Shown here: piece after piece, positions 6,440 through 13,641 of the stretch
Layout of the letters: each line of letters opens with the position of its first letter
Position numbering within the stretch: the first letter of the stretch is position 1
Notes under the pieces: generated by a model
The model's input: the letters and a program-made list of their open reading frames with translations, nothing else
Told to the model about the DNA's origin: nothing
The model's database searches: none
NCBI GenBank assembly: GCA_023229785.1
Contig: JALNYV010000027.1
Coordinates: 1 to 24,993 of the forward strand
Direction: 5' to 3'
From: Candidatus Dojkabacteria bacterium
GTDB lineage: Bacteria; Patescibacteria; Dojkabacteria; SC72
DNA length: 24,993 nucleotides
Translations under genes and position numbers: made by a program

Positions 6440-6541
6440 ATGTGGGATGTATTGATAGAGTGTTTTCGTAGTTATGATTGGCCTGGATTCTTTTTCCAAC
6501 TGGGCAGCTTTTTATTAATCATATTTTGGCCCAAAGGATAA
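6440..6541 (+). CDS. Possible 33-aa membrane peptide
   Basis: A 34-codon frame starting MWDVLIECFRSYDWPG with a hydrophobic end (FFFQLGSFLLIIFWPKG) that could span the membrane. The Shine-Dalgarno is weak (GTGGTTGAA). It fills the gap before the transporter and could be a small accessory membrane peptide or a leader. The evidence is only the frame and its hydrophobic pattern. Confidence 0.4.
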   Translation: MWDVLIECFRSYDWPGFFFQLGSFLLIIFWPKG

Positions 6542-6627
6542 CTAAAAACCCAAATGTGATTATTTATGAAGAAGTCTTAAAACGTTACCATAAATACTCA
6601 CATAGTGGCATAATAGGAGAAATTCCG

Positions 6628-7815
6628 ATGACTTCCAACAAATCAACTGAGAACTCAAACATCCCATTCAACAACACAAAAGAAGATAATATTGAGGGTA
6701 TTTTAGATTTATGTAGTAAGCCGTGTATTGTTACTGAAAAACCGATAGAGCCTCCCACCCCTGAAAAACCGGTGTTCCTGTTGCAATTCTTAAAATTAAT
6801 AAAACCGTTTTGGTATTCAAAAAATAAATCAACAATTCGCAAGTGGGCTGCAGCCTTAGTTATCCTCACGGTGTTGCAGATTGGAATGTCTGTTATTACA
6901 GTAGAATGGACAGCTGCTTTGTTTAGTGCTTTGGAATTACACTCCATGTCAGCTTTTTTAGAACAAATAGCAGCCTTGGGTGTTATTTTGGTTTCAAGTA
7001 TGACTTTAACAGCCTCTCATATGAAGGTTAAAAGAAATATTCAAATAGCGTTGAGAACGTGGTTAACGAACGATGTTATTGGCAAATGGTTTAAAGATAG
7101 CAAACAATATAAAATTTCTTTAAATCAAAATTCAGACAACGATAATCCAGATGGTAGAATTAGTGAAGATATTAGAAGTAGTTGTGATACATTTATAGAA
7201 TTGTGGCATTCGTTTTTCTTGGCTGTGTTGACATTAGGAAGCTTTACGGGTATGCTTTGGGTGTTGTCTGGAGTTTTAACTCTTAATTTAGGGTTTATGA
7301 CACTAAATGTGTATGGGTATTTAGTTTGGTTGGGAATAATTTATACCATTGTTGCTTCTTATATAGGATTAAAGGCTGGTAAACCATTAACTGTTACCAC
7401 CAATAATATGATAAACATGGAGCAAAATTTTAGAAGTAAACTTATTGATGTTAGAGAGAATTGTGGTAAAATTGCTCTCACAAAGAGTGAAGAACAAACA
7501 GAGAAGGAATGTAAAAATCTTTTTTCTGAAATTAAAGAATTATATAACAAACAAACAGGTTCGTGGATTAATATAATGCTATTTAATAGTGGAAGGGACA
7601 CAGTAAATATGGCATTTCCATTTTTAATAACTGCACCCATGTACATTATTAATAAAATTAGTCTTGGAACACTTATGCAGTCTGTTCAGGCGTTTCAGCA
7701 ATTTACTGGTGCTCTCAGCTGGTTACCAAACAATATGGCTGGAATAGCAATGTGGAGGGCATCTGTAGAAAGAGTATTGTCACTTGTAAAATCTTTGGAT
7801 AAGATGGATAATTAA
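6628..7815 (+). CDS. SbmA/YddA-type transporter membrane domain without ATPase
   Basis: A 395-residue protein started at the ATG at 6628 because AGGAG stands seven bases upstream; the open frame continues left to 6478 without a ribosome site. A polar N-terminal tail (1-48) is followed by a membrane domain. FLKLIKPFW (54-62), RTWLT (143-147), NPDGRISEDI (173-182) and a C-terminal LSWL element match the permease half of E. coli YddA and the SbmA/BacA family (LLKPFW, REWLT, NPDQRIAEDI). Those homodimeric inner-membrane proteins take up peptides or very-long-chain lipids. YddA continues into an ABC ATPase domain, whereas this one stops right where it would begin, like SbmA, which is proton-driven. 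The transported substrate is unknown. Confidence 0.85.
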   Translation: MTSNKSTENSNIPFNNTKEDNIEGILDLCSKPCIVTEKPIEPPTPEKPVFLLQFLKLIKPFWYSKNKSTIRKWAAALVILTVLQIGMSVITVEWTAALFSALELHSMSAFLEQIAALGVILVSSMTLTASHMKVKRNIQIALRTWLTNDVIGKWFKDSKQYKISLNQNSDNDNPDGRISEDIRSSCDTFIELWHSFFLAVLTLGSFTGMLWVLSGVLTLNLGFMTLNVYGYLVWLGIIYTIVASYIGLKAGKPLTVTTNNMINMEQNFRSKLIDVRENCGKIALTKSEEQTEKECKNLFSEIKELYNKQTGSWINIMLFNSGRDTVNMAFPFLITAPMYIINKISLGTLMQSVQAFQQFTGALSWLPNNMAGIAMWRASVERVLSLVKSLDKMDN

Positions 7816-7844
7816 AACAAGCAAATCAACAGCGGAGTGGAAAA

Positions 7845-8034
7845 ATGAATAAGCATGATATGATATTTGTTAGAGCATGCAAACTAGATGTGACGAGGGA
7901 AAAAGGACCTGGGGTATGAGGCAATCATAAAAAGTCTTACCACTCAAAAAATGTTTGCTGAAATATATACTAGCAGTCATCCAGATAGGCCGTGGTCTAT
8001 AATGACTTGTCGGTTGAGTAAAATTCAAAAATAA
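7845..8034 (+). pseudogene. Probable frameshifted small phage gene
   Basis: An ATG at 7845 after GCGGAGTGG starts MNKHDMIFVRACKLDVTREK but stops after 24 codons (7917-7919). A different frame then reads on (YEAIIKSLTTQKMFAEIYTS, then SHPDRPWSIMTCRL) to a stop at 8032-8034. Joined, they would give about 62 residues, similar in style to short phage proteins with an FVRACK start. I infer a single frameshift in an old gene. It might instead be two unrelated frames. Confidence 0.4.
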
Positions 8035-8161
8035 AACAACACAAGTGGATCATATTATTCCACTAACTAATAAAAAAGTTTGTGGGTTACATTGTTTTGA
8101 TAATTTGCAATTATTGGATAGACCTCTGAATGGTAGCAAACACAATAAAATAATACAATAG
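8018..8161 (+). pseudogene. C-terminal remnant of an HNH endonuclease
   Basis: The frame from 8018 to the TAG at 8159-8161 encodes QVDHIIPLTNKKVCGLHC followed by NLQLLDRPLNGSKHNK. Over 37 residues it matches the C-terminus of the intact HNH protein (9780-10367) at about 28 positions, including the DH and the N...N of the HNH signature. No matching N-terminal part (zinc finger, helical middle) precedes it and there is no usable start. This is a decayed copy, on the opposite strand from the intact gene. Confidence 0.85.
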
Positions 8162-8176
8162 GAAGGAGTTAAATTT

Positions 8177-9340
8177 ATGAGCCAAGAACTTAATAGCAAA
8201 TTCAACAAAAAGGTAAGAGGTGTTAATTTGGGCGGATGGCTGGTGCTCGAAAAATGGATGACACCCAGTCTCTTTGATGGGCTTCAGGCTACAGATGAAA
8301 CTACTTGGTGTGTTGAGATGGGCAAGGATGCTGATGCAAGATTAAAAAAGCATTGGGATACATTCATTACTCAAGATGATTTCAAATGGCTTTCAGAAAG
8401 AGGAATAAACACAGTGCGCATTCCAGTGGGGTTTTGGATATTTGGTGCATATTATCCTTATCATCCAAAATATGGTGAAAACCAACACCCTTTTGTTAAA
8501 GGTGGTATTAAAGTCCTGGATAAAGTGTTTGAATGGGCAGAGAATTATGGAATTAATGTTGTACTTGATCTGCACTGCGGCCCTGGCTGTCAAAATGGCT
8601 TTGATAATGGTGGATTGTTGGGCATATTTGAGTGGCACACAAAAGAAGAATATATCAACCATGCGTTGTGGGTATTGGAGCACTTAGCAGAACGATATCA
8701 CAATTCTCCTGCTTTGTATGCTATTGAAACATTAAACGAACCAAGGTGGGATATCCCTACAGAATTATTGAAGGAATATCACACAAATGCTTATCATCTA
8801 ATCAGACATTACTGCAAACCAGAAGATGTAGCTATAGTGTATAGTGATGGATTTAGACCCTACTCGCAATATAACGGATTTTTGTCAGAACCAGAGTTCG
8901 AGAATGTTGTAATGGATATTCACCGCTACCAATGTTTCAGTCGCAGAGTACAAGACTTAGATATTTACGGTCATGTTTGTGAATCTGTTATTGATTGGAA
9001 GACTGAGGCAGATAATACCATTAAGGATGGACACAGGGTTTACTTGGGTGAATGGTCGTTGGGGTTAGACTTAAAAGTTGTATCTGTGTGGGCTGCTGGG
9101 CCTTATAATTATGCAACAGAACACATGGATGCATTACAGATGGATGTGGCTTATAGAGCGTATGCATCCACTCAACTAATTACATTTGAAAAATACGATG
9201 GTTGGTTCTTCTGGAGTTATAAAACAGAGACGACACCCGCTTGGTGCTTCAGAGAGTGTGTTGAGAGAGGTTGGCTGCCCAATCAATTTGACAATAGCAA
9301 AATAGACACCACTCATTACCGTAAACCAGAGGAAATATAA
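8177..9340 (+). CDS. GH5 exo-beta-1,3-glucanase-like glycoside hydrolase
   Basis: A 387-residue protein with a strong Shine-Dalgarno (GGAAGGAG). RGVNLGGWLVLEKWMTPSLF (14-33) is the opening signature of fungal-type exo-beta-1,3-glucanases (GH5 subfamily 9). NTVRIPVG (78-85), DLHCGPG (131-137), TLNEP (185-189, acid/base E188) and YLGEW (289-293, nucleophile E292) complete the catalytic site. FFWSYKTE near residue 345 is the late Trp strand. It would cleave beta-1,3-glucan or related beta-glucosides. It has no signal peptide and no tail-fibre or carbohydrate-binding module, so it acts inside the cell or is released at lysis. It shares an operon with the transporter. Confidence 0.92.
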   Translation: MSQELNSKFNKKVRGVNLGGWLVLEKWMTPSLFDGLQATDETTWCVEMGKDADARLKKHWDTFITQDDFKWLSERGINTVRIPVGFWIFGAYYPYHPKYGENQHPFVKGGIKVLDKVFEWAENYGINVVLDLHCGPGCQNGFDNGGLLGIFEWHTKEEYINHALWVLEHLAERYHNSPALYAIETLNEPRWDIPTELLKEYHTNAYHLIRHYCKPEDVAIVYSDGFRPYSQYNGFLSEPEFENVVMDIHRYQCFSRRVQDLDIYGHVCESVIDWKTEADNTIKDGHRVYLGEWSLGLDLKVVSVWAAGPYNYATEHMDALQMDVAYRAYASTQLITFEKYDGWFFWSYKTETTPAWCFRECVERGWLPNQFDNSKIDTTHYRKPEEI

Positions 9341-9365
9341 TGAAATTAAGAGATATAATTATAAT

Positions 9366-9533
9366 ATGAAAGAAGATGTAATTGAAGTTAAAATGTTATT
9401 AACAGAACATATGCAGCAGAACACTATCAATGTGTTATATAAGCTATTATCACAAAATGCCTCTATGCTCGATAATGAAAATACTGCGGTACATTATGTA
9501 ATAGATAGGATTAAAGCGGGAGTAAAATTATGA
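9366..9533 (+). CDS. Hypothetical small protein (55 aa)
   Basis: A helical, soluble frame (MKEDVIEVKMLLTEHMQQN...) whose stop overlaps the next ATG (TTATGA). It lacks a clear Shine-Dalgarno. A 9-codon frame starting at 9340 (MKLRDIIII) ends with TGA at 9367-9369, overlapping this ATG, so ribosomes finishing the glucanase gene could reach it by two coupled restarts. Function unknown. Confidence 0.55.
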   Translation: MKEDVIEVKMLLTEHMQQNTINVLYKLLSQNASMLDNENTAVHYVIDRIKAGVKL

Positions 9534-9790
9534 GCTATTTCATTGAATATGATTCGTTTGGAACAAGAGTAAAAGAGCACAAATCATTTACTGTCACGGT
9601 TATAGCGAAAGATGGTGGAAACTGTGTGTCTTCTCAAATCCCAATGCCTGAATTGGATACTGTTATGGCTGAGGTTGACGCTGTTGTAAGTACAGGAATA
9701 GGAATATCTGTGTGGGATCATGCAGCTAGAGCTATAATGGCCTTTGCTCCTGGAACTATATCAAGGATTGAGGTGCAATTTAAAGAGTGA
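9530..9790 (+). CDS. Hypothetical protein (86 aa), last rightward gene
   Basis: The ATG at 9530 overlaps the previous stop and has GCGGGAGT upstream. It looks like a small alpha/beta protein (SFTVTVIAKDGGNCVSSQIP, then helical, then ISRIEVQFKE). Not recognised. It converges with the HNH gene and the two reading frames overlap by 11 bp, leaving no room for a terminator between them. Confidence 0.6.
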   Translation: MSYFIEYDSFGTRVKEHKSFTVTVIAKDGGNCVSSQIPMPELDTVMAEVDAVVSTGIGISVWDHAARAIMAFAPGTISRIEVQFKE

Positions 9791-10367
9791 GACAAGTCAA
9801 TAATTTATTACGTTTGCTGCCATTGAGTGGCTTATCCAATAGTTGTAGATTGCTCCAACAGTGTAAACCACAAACTAATTTTGAATTTAAGGGAACTATG
9901 TGGTCTACTTGTAAATCACAACCTAATATTTTGCTCCACTCTTTTGCTTTGGTATAAATCAGTTCTACTTTAGTTTTTTCATACCAAATAGGAGTGGCTT
10001 GCAGTTTAAGTGCTCTATGTTTTTGCCCCCAGGCGCAGACTTTGCCAGCATTTAGTTTCTTATACAATCTTTGTGTTCTCTTACACACATCTGTTTTTTT
10101 GTATGCTGTTCTGACATTCACATAAGAATCAGAGCGTTGATAAATTATTCTAGCTTCTTTAGCCTCAACCGTGTTAGCGTACCCTTTGTGTAATTCTTTG
10201 CTTCTATCTGTCTTGCGATATTCTTGTTTACACATAACACAGTTACCATTAATTGTATCTCTTTGTGATAAATGTCCCCTCTTACATGGGTTGCCTGTAA
10301 AGTATCTCTTTAGGCCTTGTTGGTTGGCTTCTGATCTTGATATTACTAGAGGAATAGATTCAGACAT
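9780..10367 (-). CDS. Free-standing HNH endonuclease
   Basis: A 195-residue protein. The N-terminal zinc-ribbon-like part has CKRGH (28-32) and CVMC (43-46) after RYFTGNP. The middle is basic and helical, rich in Lys/Arg/Tyr. The C-terminal HNH domain reads VDHIVPL (154-160), then CGLHCWSNLQLLDKP (166-180), then NGSKRNK, with the DH pair and the NLQ element typical of phage HNH homing nucleases. Such genes insert next to or into phage genes and spread by cutting alleles without them. Its start has a weak Shine-Dalgarno (GTTGAG). A decayed relative lies at 8018-8161. Confidence 0.88.
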   Translation of the reverse strand: MSESIPLVISRSEANQQGLKRYFTGNPCKRGHLSQRDTINGNCVMCKQEYRKTDRSKELHKGYANTVEAKEARIIYQRSDSYVNVRTAYKKTDVCKRTQRLYKKLNAGKVCAWGQKHRALKLQATPIWYEKTKVELIYTKAKEWSKILGCDLQVDHIVPLNSKLVCGLHCWSNLQLLDKPLNGSKRNKLLTCLTL

Positions 10368-10461
10368 AATAATCTCAACGTGAGGTTTTCGGTTGTGTGG
10401 GTATTTGCGAGGATACTGATGGTGGTATATGATAGGAGCTTAACAAGCAAACGAAGTACAA

Positions 10462-10659
10462 TTAGTTCCAATCATTGCTCAACATCATTCCTTCAAATAT
10501 ATATGGCGAGCCAATGTGGATGGTGTCTCTTGGTATTCCAACAACTTCTCCCAAATCTTTGGCTTTGTTTGGGTTAAAAGACCCCACCAACATCCCATTC
10601 TTAATAAAAATAGATCCTATCCAATGATCATGTGGGCTAACATAATAATAAATTCGCAC
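10462..10659 (-). CDS. Hypothetical small protein (65 aa), GTG start
   Basis: GTG at 10659 with GGGAG six bases upstream. It begins MRIYYYVSPHDHWIGSIFI, has a short central motif SFNPNKAKDLGEVVGIP and ends with an acidic/aromatic tail. It looks like a compact beta-rich fold. The Shine-Dalgarno lies within one arm of a hairpin (10661-10700). A rightward frame over the same bases (10380-10577) is a shadow with no ribosome site. Confidence 0.6.
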   Translation of the reverse strand: MRIYYYVSPHDHWIGSIFIKNGMLVGSFNPNKAKDLGEVVGIPRDTIHIGSPYIFEGMMLSNDWN

Positions 10660-10660
10660 A

Positions 10661-10700
10661 AAATACTCCCAATGAGGAACATACCTACCTGAGAGTATTT
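10661..10700 (-). promoter_or_regulatory. Hairpin overlapping a ribosome-binding site
   Basis: AAATACTC (10661-10668) and GAGTATTT (10693-10700) are perfect complements (8 bp, 24-nt loop). On the leftward transcript the downstream arm includes part of the GGGAG Shine-Dalgarno of the 10462-10659 gene. This could lower its translation when read from upstream, but the stem is A/T-rich and weak. Confidence 0.35.
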
Positions 10701-10717
10701 ATGATAAAATTGATATT

Positions 10718-11218
10718 TTATGTGTTTTTTAGAGCCTTTGCTGCTTTATGAGCTTTCTTAGTTTTCTTGTTAAAATACCTTCTCAATATATACAACCTTA
10801 TTAAGGTGATGGTGAGATATAATATAGTTATAAACAAGTTGCTGCTTACTGAAAGAGCTATACCCAACATGGGATATAAGTATATTTGTGCCACAAAAGT
10901 AATAAGAGTCCCCACAATTATATTAGTCAGGCTTTCATAAAAACTTATTTTCTTTGTTTGTTTTTTGAATTTATAATTGAACAATCTTCGTAATATATAA
11001 ATTCTAGTTACCCCAAAGAAACTGTGGATTCCACTGATGAATAAGTTTAGACCAAACGATAAATTTAATCCAATAAACGGAAATACCAGTATTTGAATTG
11101 TTGTGTTAATTAAGTAGCCTAAAAATTCATTACTCACGCTTTCTATCAAACTATGCAGTTTTGTTTGTTTTTTACCCTTCTTTTTGGGTTTGGTTGGTGG
11201 GGTGGAGTACTCTTCCAT
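10718..11218 (-). CDS. Four-TM protein made of two copies of a small membrane domain
   Basis: A 166-residue protein with AGGAGAGCTGT upstream. A Lys/Pro-rich N-terminal tail (1-20) is followed by two homologous units at about 23-81 and 92-150. Each has the order E-S-x-x-N, G-x-L-I, a hydrophobic run, P-x-x-G-I/L-x-L-S, a second hydrophobic run and then R-x-Y-I-L-R-R-x-F-N. About 24 of 59 positions are identical between the units. A single copy of this unit is a short phage/bacterial protein family that I recall as DUF7220, of unknown function. Tandem duplication in one chain is less usual. It lies right after the PpnN gene. Confidence 0.75.
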   Translation of the reverse strand: MEEYSTPPTKPKKKGKKQTKLHSLIESVSNEFLGYLINTTIQILVFPFIGLNLSFGLNLFISGIHSFFGVTRIYILRRLFNYKFKKQTKKISFYESLTNIIVGTLITFVAQIYLYPMLGIALSVSSNLFITILYLTITLIRLYILRRYFNKKTKKAHKAAKALKNT

Positions 11219-11237
11219 ACAGCTCTCCTTTTAAGAT

Positions 11238-12611
11238 TTATTTAATAATTTGATAACAAGGTGAATAAATTTCACCTGGTAATTTCATACGGTTCTGGTC
11301 AACAAAAGAAGTCAACAAAGAGTCCATCAATTTCATAATATCAGGATCTCCACTTAACTGGAACTTTCCATGTTGTTTTATAGCTTCTATTCCATCATCT
11401 TTTACGTTACCTGACACTATACCAGAAAAGGCTCGACGCAACGCCGCAGCAAGAGTGTGAATGGGTTGATTTTTATGTAATTCTAAATTGCTCATGTTTT
11501 CGTGTGTAGGAAGAAACGGTTGCTGAAATGTTTGATTGATTTTTAATAACCAATTAAAATAAAAGGCATCTCCCCTCCCCTCACGAAAAGTTCTAACTTC
11601 CTTGATTCCGGCCAATATCTCCTGCGCTACTTGAGTTGGATTGTCGATAATGATTTTGTAATATCTTTGGGCGGCATTACCCAAAATACCCGAAATAAAC
11701 ATATCGATAGCCTTAAAATACTCAGCTGAGCTTTTAGGTCCTGTAAAAATTAATGGAAATGGTATATCTTTATTATCAGGGTGCAATAATATACCCAACA
11801 AATAAAGAATTTCCTCTATCGTTCCTGGTCCACCAGGAAACACAATAAACCCGTGGCCCATCCTGACAAAAGCTTCCAACCGTTTCTCTATATCTGGTAA
11901 GATAACTAAATCATTACATATTGCATTAGGCGCTTCTGCTGCAATAATACCTGGTTCAGTAATACCTAAATACCTACCATTATTTATACGTTGTTTTGCG
12001 TGTCCTATAGTTGCGCCTTTCATAGGACCTCTCATAACACCAGGCCCACAACCCGTGCAAACATCTAAAGCTCTTAACCCTAATTCATACCCAACTTCCT
12101 TGGTGTAATCATACTCTTCACTGTTGATTGAATGGCCACCAAAACATACCACCAAGTTTGGATCAGATGTTGTTTGTAAAACGTTGGCATTCCTAAGTAT
12201 ATGAAAAACAGCATTGCTGATACCAGAAGACGTGTCCATATCAAATTTTGGATTATTATCAATCTCAACACTGGTATATATAATGTCACGCAATACAGCA
12301 AACAAGTGCTGATTAATGCCCTTTATCATCTTACCATCAACAAAGGCTTGAGCTGGCGCACCCTTTACTTCTAATTTTATTCCTTGGGGGTTGCTGACCA
12401 CACCAATGTCAAAGGTGGAATATCGTTCCAACAACTGCTTACCATCATCCATGTCACTACCACAGTTGAGCACAGCCAATGAACAATTGCGGAAAGTTTT
12501 GTACAATGAACCCCGACTCGCGACGAATATTTTGTTAACTTCGCTGTTGGATAAAACATCTAATCTGCCTTCTGTTTTAATTTGTGCATCAATCGTGGGA
12601 TATTTCATCAT
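11238..12611 (-). CDS. ppnN: PpnN-like nucleotide 5'-monophosphate nucleosidase
   Basis: A 457-residue protein, full length against E. coli PpnN (YgdH, 454). It is clearly similar along its whole length (SLYKTFRNCSLAVLNCGS near the start, MKLPGEIYSPCYQI at the end). The central Rossmann-like LOG domain has CFGGHSIN (156-163), CTGCGPGVMRGPMKGA (185-200) and FPGGPGTIEE (258-267), the catalytic PGGxGTxxE motif. PpnN hydrolyses purine and pyrimidine nucleoside monophosphates to base plus ribose 5-phosphate and is controlled by (p)ppGpp in E. coli. In the phage it would remodel nucleotide pools. The start is one of two adjacent ATGs after AGGAG (12611 or 12608). It is cotranscribed with membrane-protein genes on both sides. 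Confidence 0.94.
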   Translation of the reverse strand: MMKYPTIDAQIKTEGRLDVLSNSEVNKIFVASRGSLYKTFRNCSLAVLNCGSDMDDGKQLLERYSTFDIGVVSNPQGIKLEVKGAPAQAFVDGKMIKGINQHLFAVLRDIIYTSVEIDNNPKFDMDTSSGISNAVFHILRNANVLQTTSDPNLVVCFGGHSINSEEYDYTKEVGYELGLRALDVCTGCGPGVMRGPMKGATIGHAKQRINNGRYLGITEPGIIAAEAPNAICNDLVILPDIEKRLEAFVRMGHGFIVFPGGPGTIEEILYLLGILLHPDNKDIPFPLIFTGPKSSAEYFKAIDMFISGILGNAAQRYYKIIIDNPTQVAQEILAGIKEVRTFREGRGDAFYFNWLLKINQTFQQPFLPTHENMSNLELHKNQPIHTLAAALRRAFSGIVSGNVKDDGIEAIKQHGKFQLSGDPDIMKLMDSLLTSFVDQNRMKLPGEIYSPCYQIIK

Positions 12612-12632
12612 ATTCTCCTAGGATATTACCTC

Positions 12633-13229
12633 CTATTGTGGTTCTGCGCTTGCTTTTTTTATATCTACCATAGCTTGAGATACTTGAAGCGCTTCGGCTG
12701 CCATTTCTATAGTATACTGCTTCAGCTGAGATTCTTCTTCTTCTGTTAACTCTAATGTTCCAGCCACTACAGCTTTTAATGTAACTTGAGCTAATTTTAG
12801 TTCTTCTTGAATAAATTCCAAATGAAGCTGAAGATGTGTGATTGATAGTAAGTCATACCAATTGAGCAACCACGTGGGGAAGTAATCGTATGTTAACGCA
12901 CGAATAAGTACAGTAGCTGTAAATATCGACAAAAGAAACAACACCACAGGAGATGTTGTGTATCCAAATAAATAAGCTCCCCAAACAACAGAAACACCAA
13001 CTATCGCCCCCGCAATTCCTGGCATATGAATTGATTTCATTTCATCATATGTTTCGCCTGCTTGTTGATATGTTCTATCAAAGAACCCCCCCTTAATTCG
13101 TTCCTCAACCTTAGGATTATTTGCCAATTCAAAATTCTGTGATAACACATTGAACAGAGAGAAGGCGTTGAAAAGGTTATAACCTAAGTAGATTATAAGT
13201 GCTGCCATACATACTTGTGCTAATATCAT
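12633..13229 (-). CDS. Membrane protein, three predicted TM helices
   Basis: A 198-residue protein; ATG preceded by AAAGGAACTATT. TM1 is at about residues 2-20 (a signal-anchor-like start) and two more lie at about 70-110 (IAGAIVGVSVVWGAYLFGY and VVLFLLSIFTATVLIR). A long helical, acidic C-terminal region (about 125-190) follows, probably cytoplasmic (LELTEEEESQLKQYTIEMAA). Not recognised. It directly precedes the PpnN gene (about 20 nt), which suggests a functional or regulatory pairing, but nothing in its sequence proves it. Confidence 0.7.
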   Translation of the reverse strand: MILAQVCMAALIIYLGYNLFNAFSLFNVLSQNFELANNPKVEERIKGGFFDRTYQQAGETYDEMKSIHMPGIAGAIVGVSVVWGAYLFGYTTSPVVLFLLSIFTATVLIRALTYDYFPTWLLNWYDLLSITHLQLHLEFIQEELKLAQVTLKAVVAGTLELTEEEESQLKQYTIEMAAEALQVSQAMVDIKKASAEPQ

Positions 13230-13288
13230 AATAGTTCCTTTATTAGTTGTATTTGTTTATTGGTCCATGCCGCTTAAGTTAATATAGC

Positions 13289-13495
13289 TCAGTCACATAT
13301 ATCTAGCCAGGGCGTTAGGTATTTAATAAATTTATCATCGTGCTCCATCAAATCAAACATTGCAAGTCCTAGCGGAAATATACGAAGTGTTCCATCATCC
13401 CTTCTAGCAAATGTTACTGTGTTATTTCTCTCAATAACACACACTCCATCTTCCATAAGCATAACACGATATTGATCACCTATCTCTTTTTTCAT
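13289..13495 (-). CDS. Hypothetical small protein (68 aa)
   Basis: Clear Shine-Dalgarno (AGGAGAACTC) before the ATG. Beta-strand-like N-terminal half (YRVMLMEDGVCVIERNN, TVTFARRDDGTLRIF) and a helical end. Not recognised. It is the first gene after the promoter at 13536-13564 and heads the unit that continues through PpnN. Confidence 0.65.
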   Translation of the reverse strand: MKKEIGDQYRVMLMEDGVCVIERNNTVTFARRDDGTLRIFPLGLAMFDLMEHDDKFIKYLTPWLDICD

Positions 13496-13535
13496 GAGTT
13501 CTCCTATATTGTTTGGGGTTAACCCACTTTTTTAT

Positions 13536-13564
13536 ACTATACAACAAAGGCAAGAGATAGTCAA
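13536..13564 (-). promoter_or_regulatory. Sigma-70-like promoter, leftward
   Basis: On the minus strand: TTGACT, 17 nt, TATAGT. It is placed about 40 nt ahead of the 13289-13495 gene; the leader contains a short GGGTTAACCC palindrome. Probably drives the unit that includes PpnN. Confidence 0.7.
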
Positions 13565-13641
13565 CAAGATCAATTTTTGTTGTTGGGTAAAATCATCATT
13601 AAACACGAGAAAAAGTACTTCTCTATATCCATCATCTCCAA

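Noticed and set aside
6585..7646. Leftward frames opposite the transporter gene
   Set aside because: They are antisense shadows of a strongly conserved rightward gene.
8393..8687. Both-strand frames inside the glucanase gene
   Set aside because: They overlap a clear catalytic-domain gene in another frame or strand.
9781..9800. A terminator between the converging operons
   Set aside because: The two genes overlap by 11 bp and I see no hairpin with a T-run.
10380..10577. Rightward 65-aa frame
   Set aside because: No ribosome site, and it is antisense to a leftward gene with a GGGAG-GTG start.
12080..12621. Extra frames in the PpnN gene
   Set aside because: Shadows of a full-length conserved gene.
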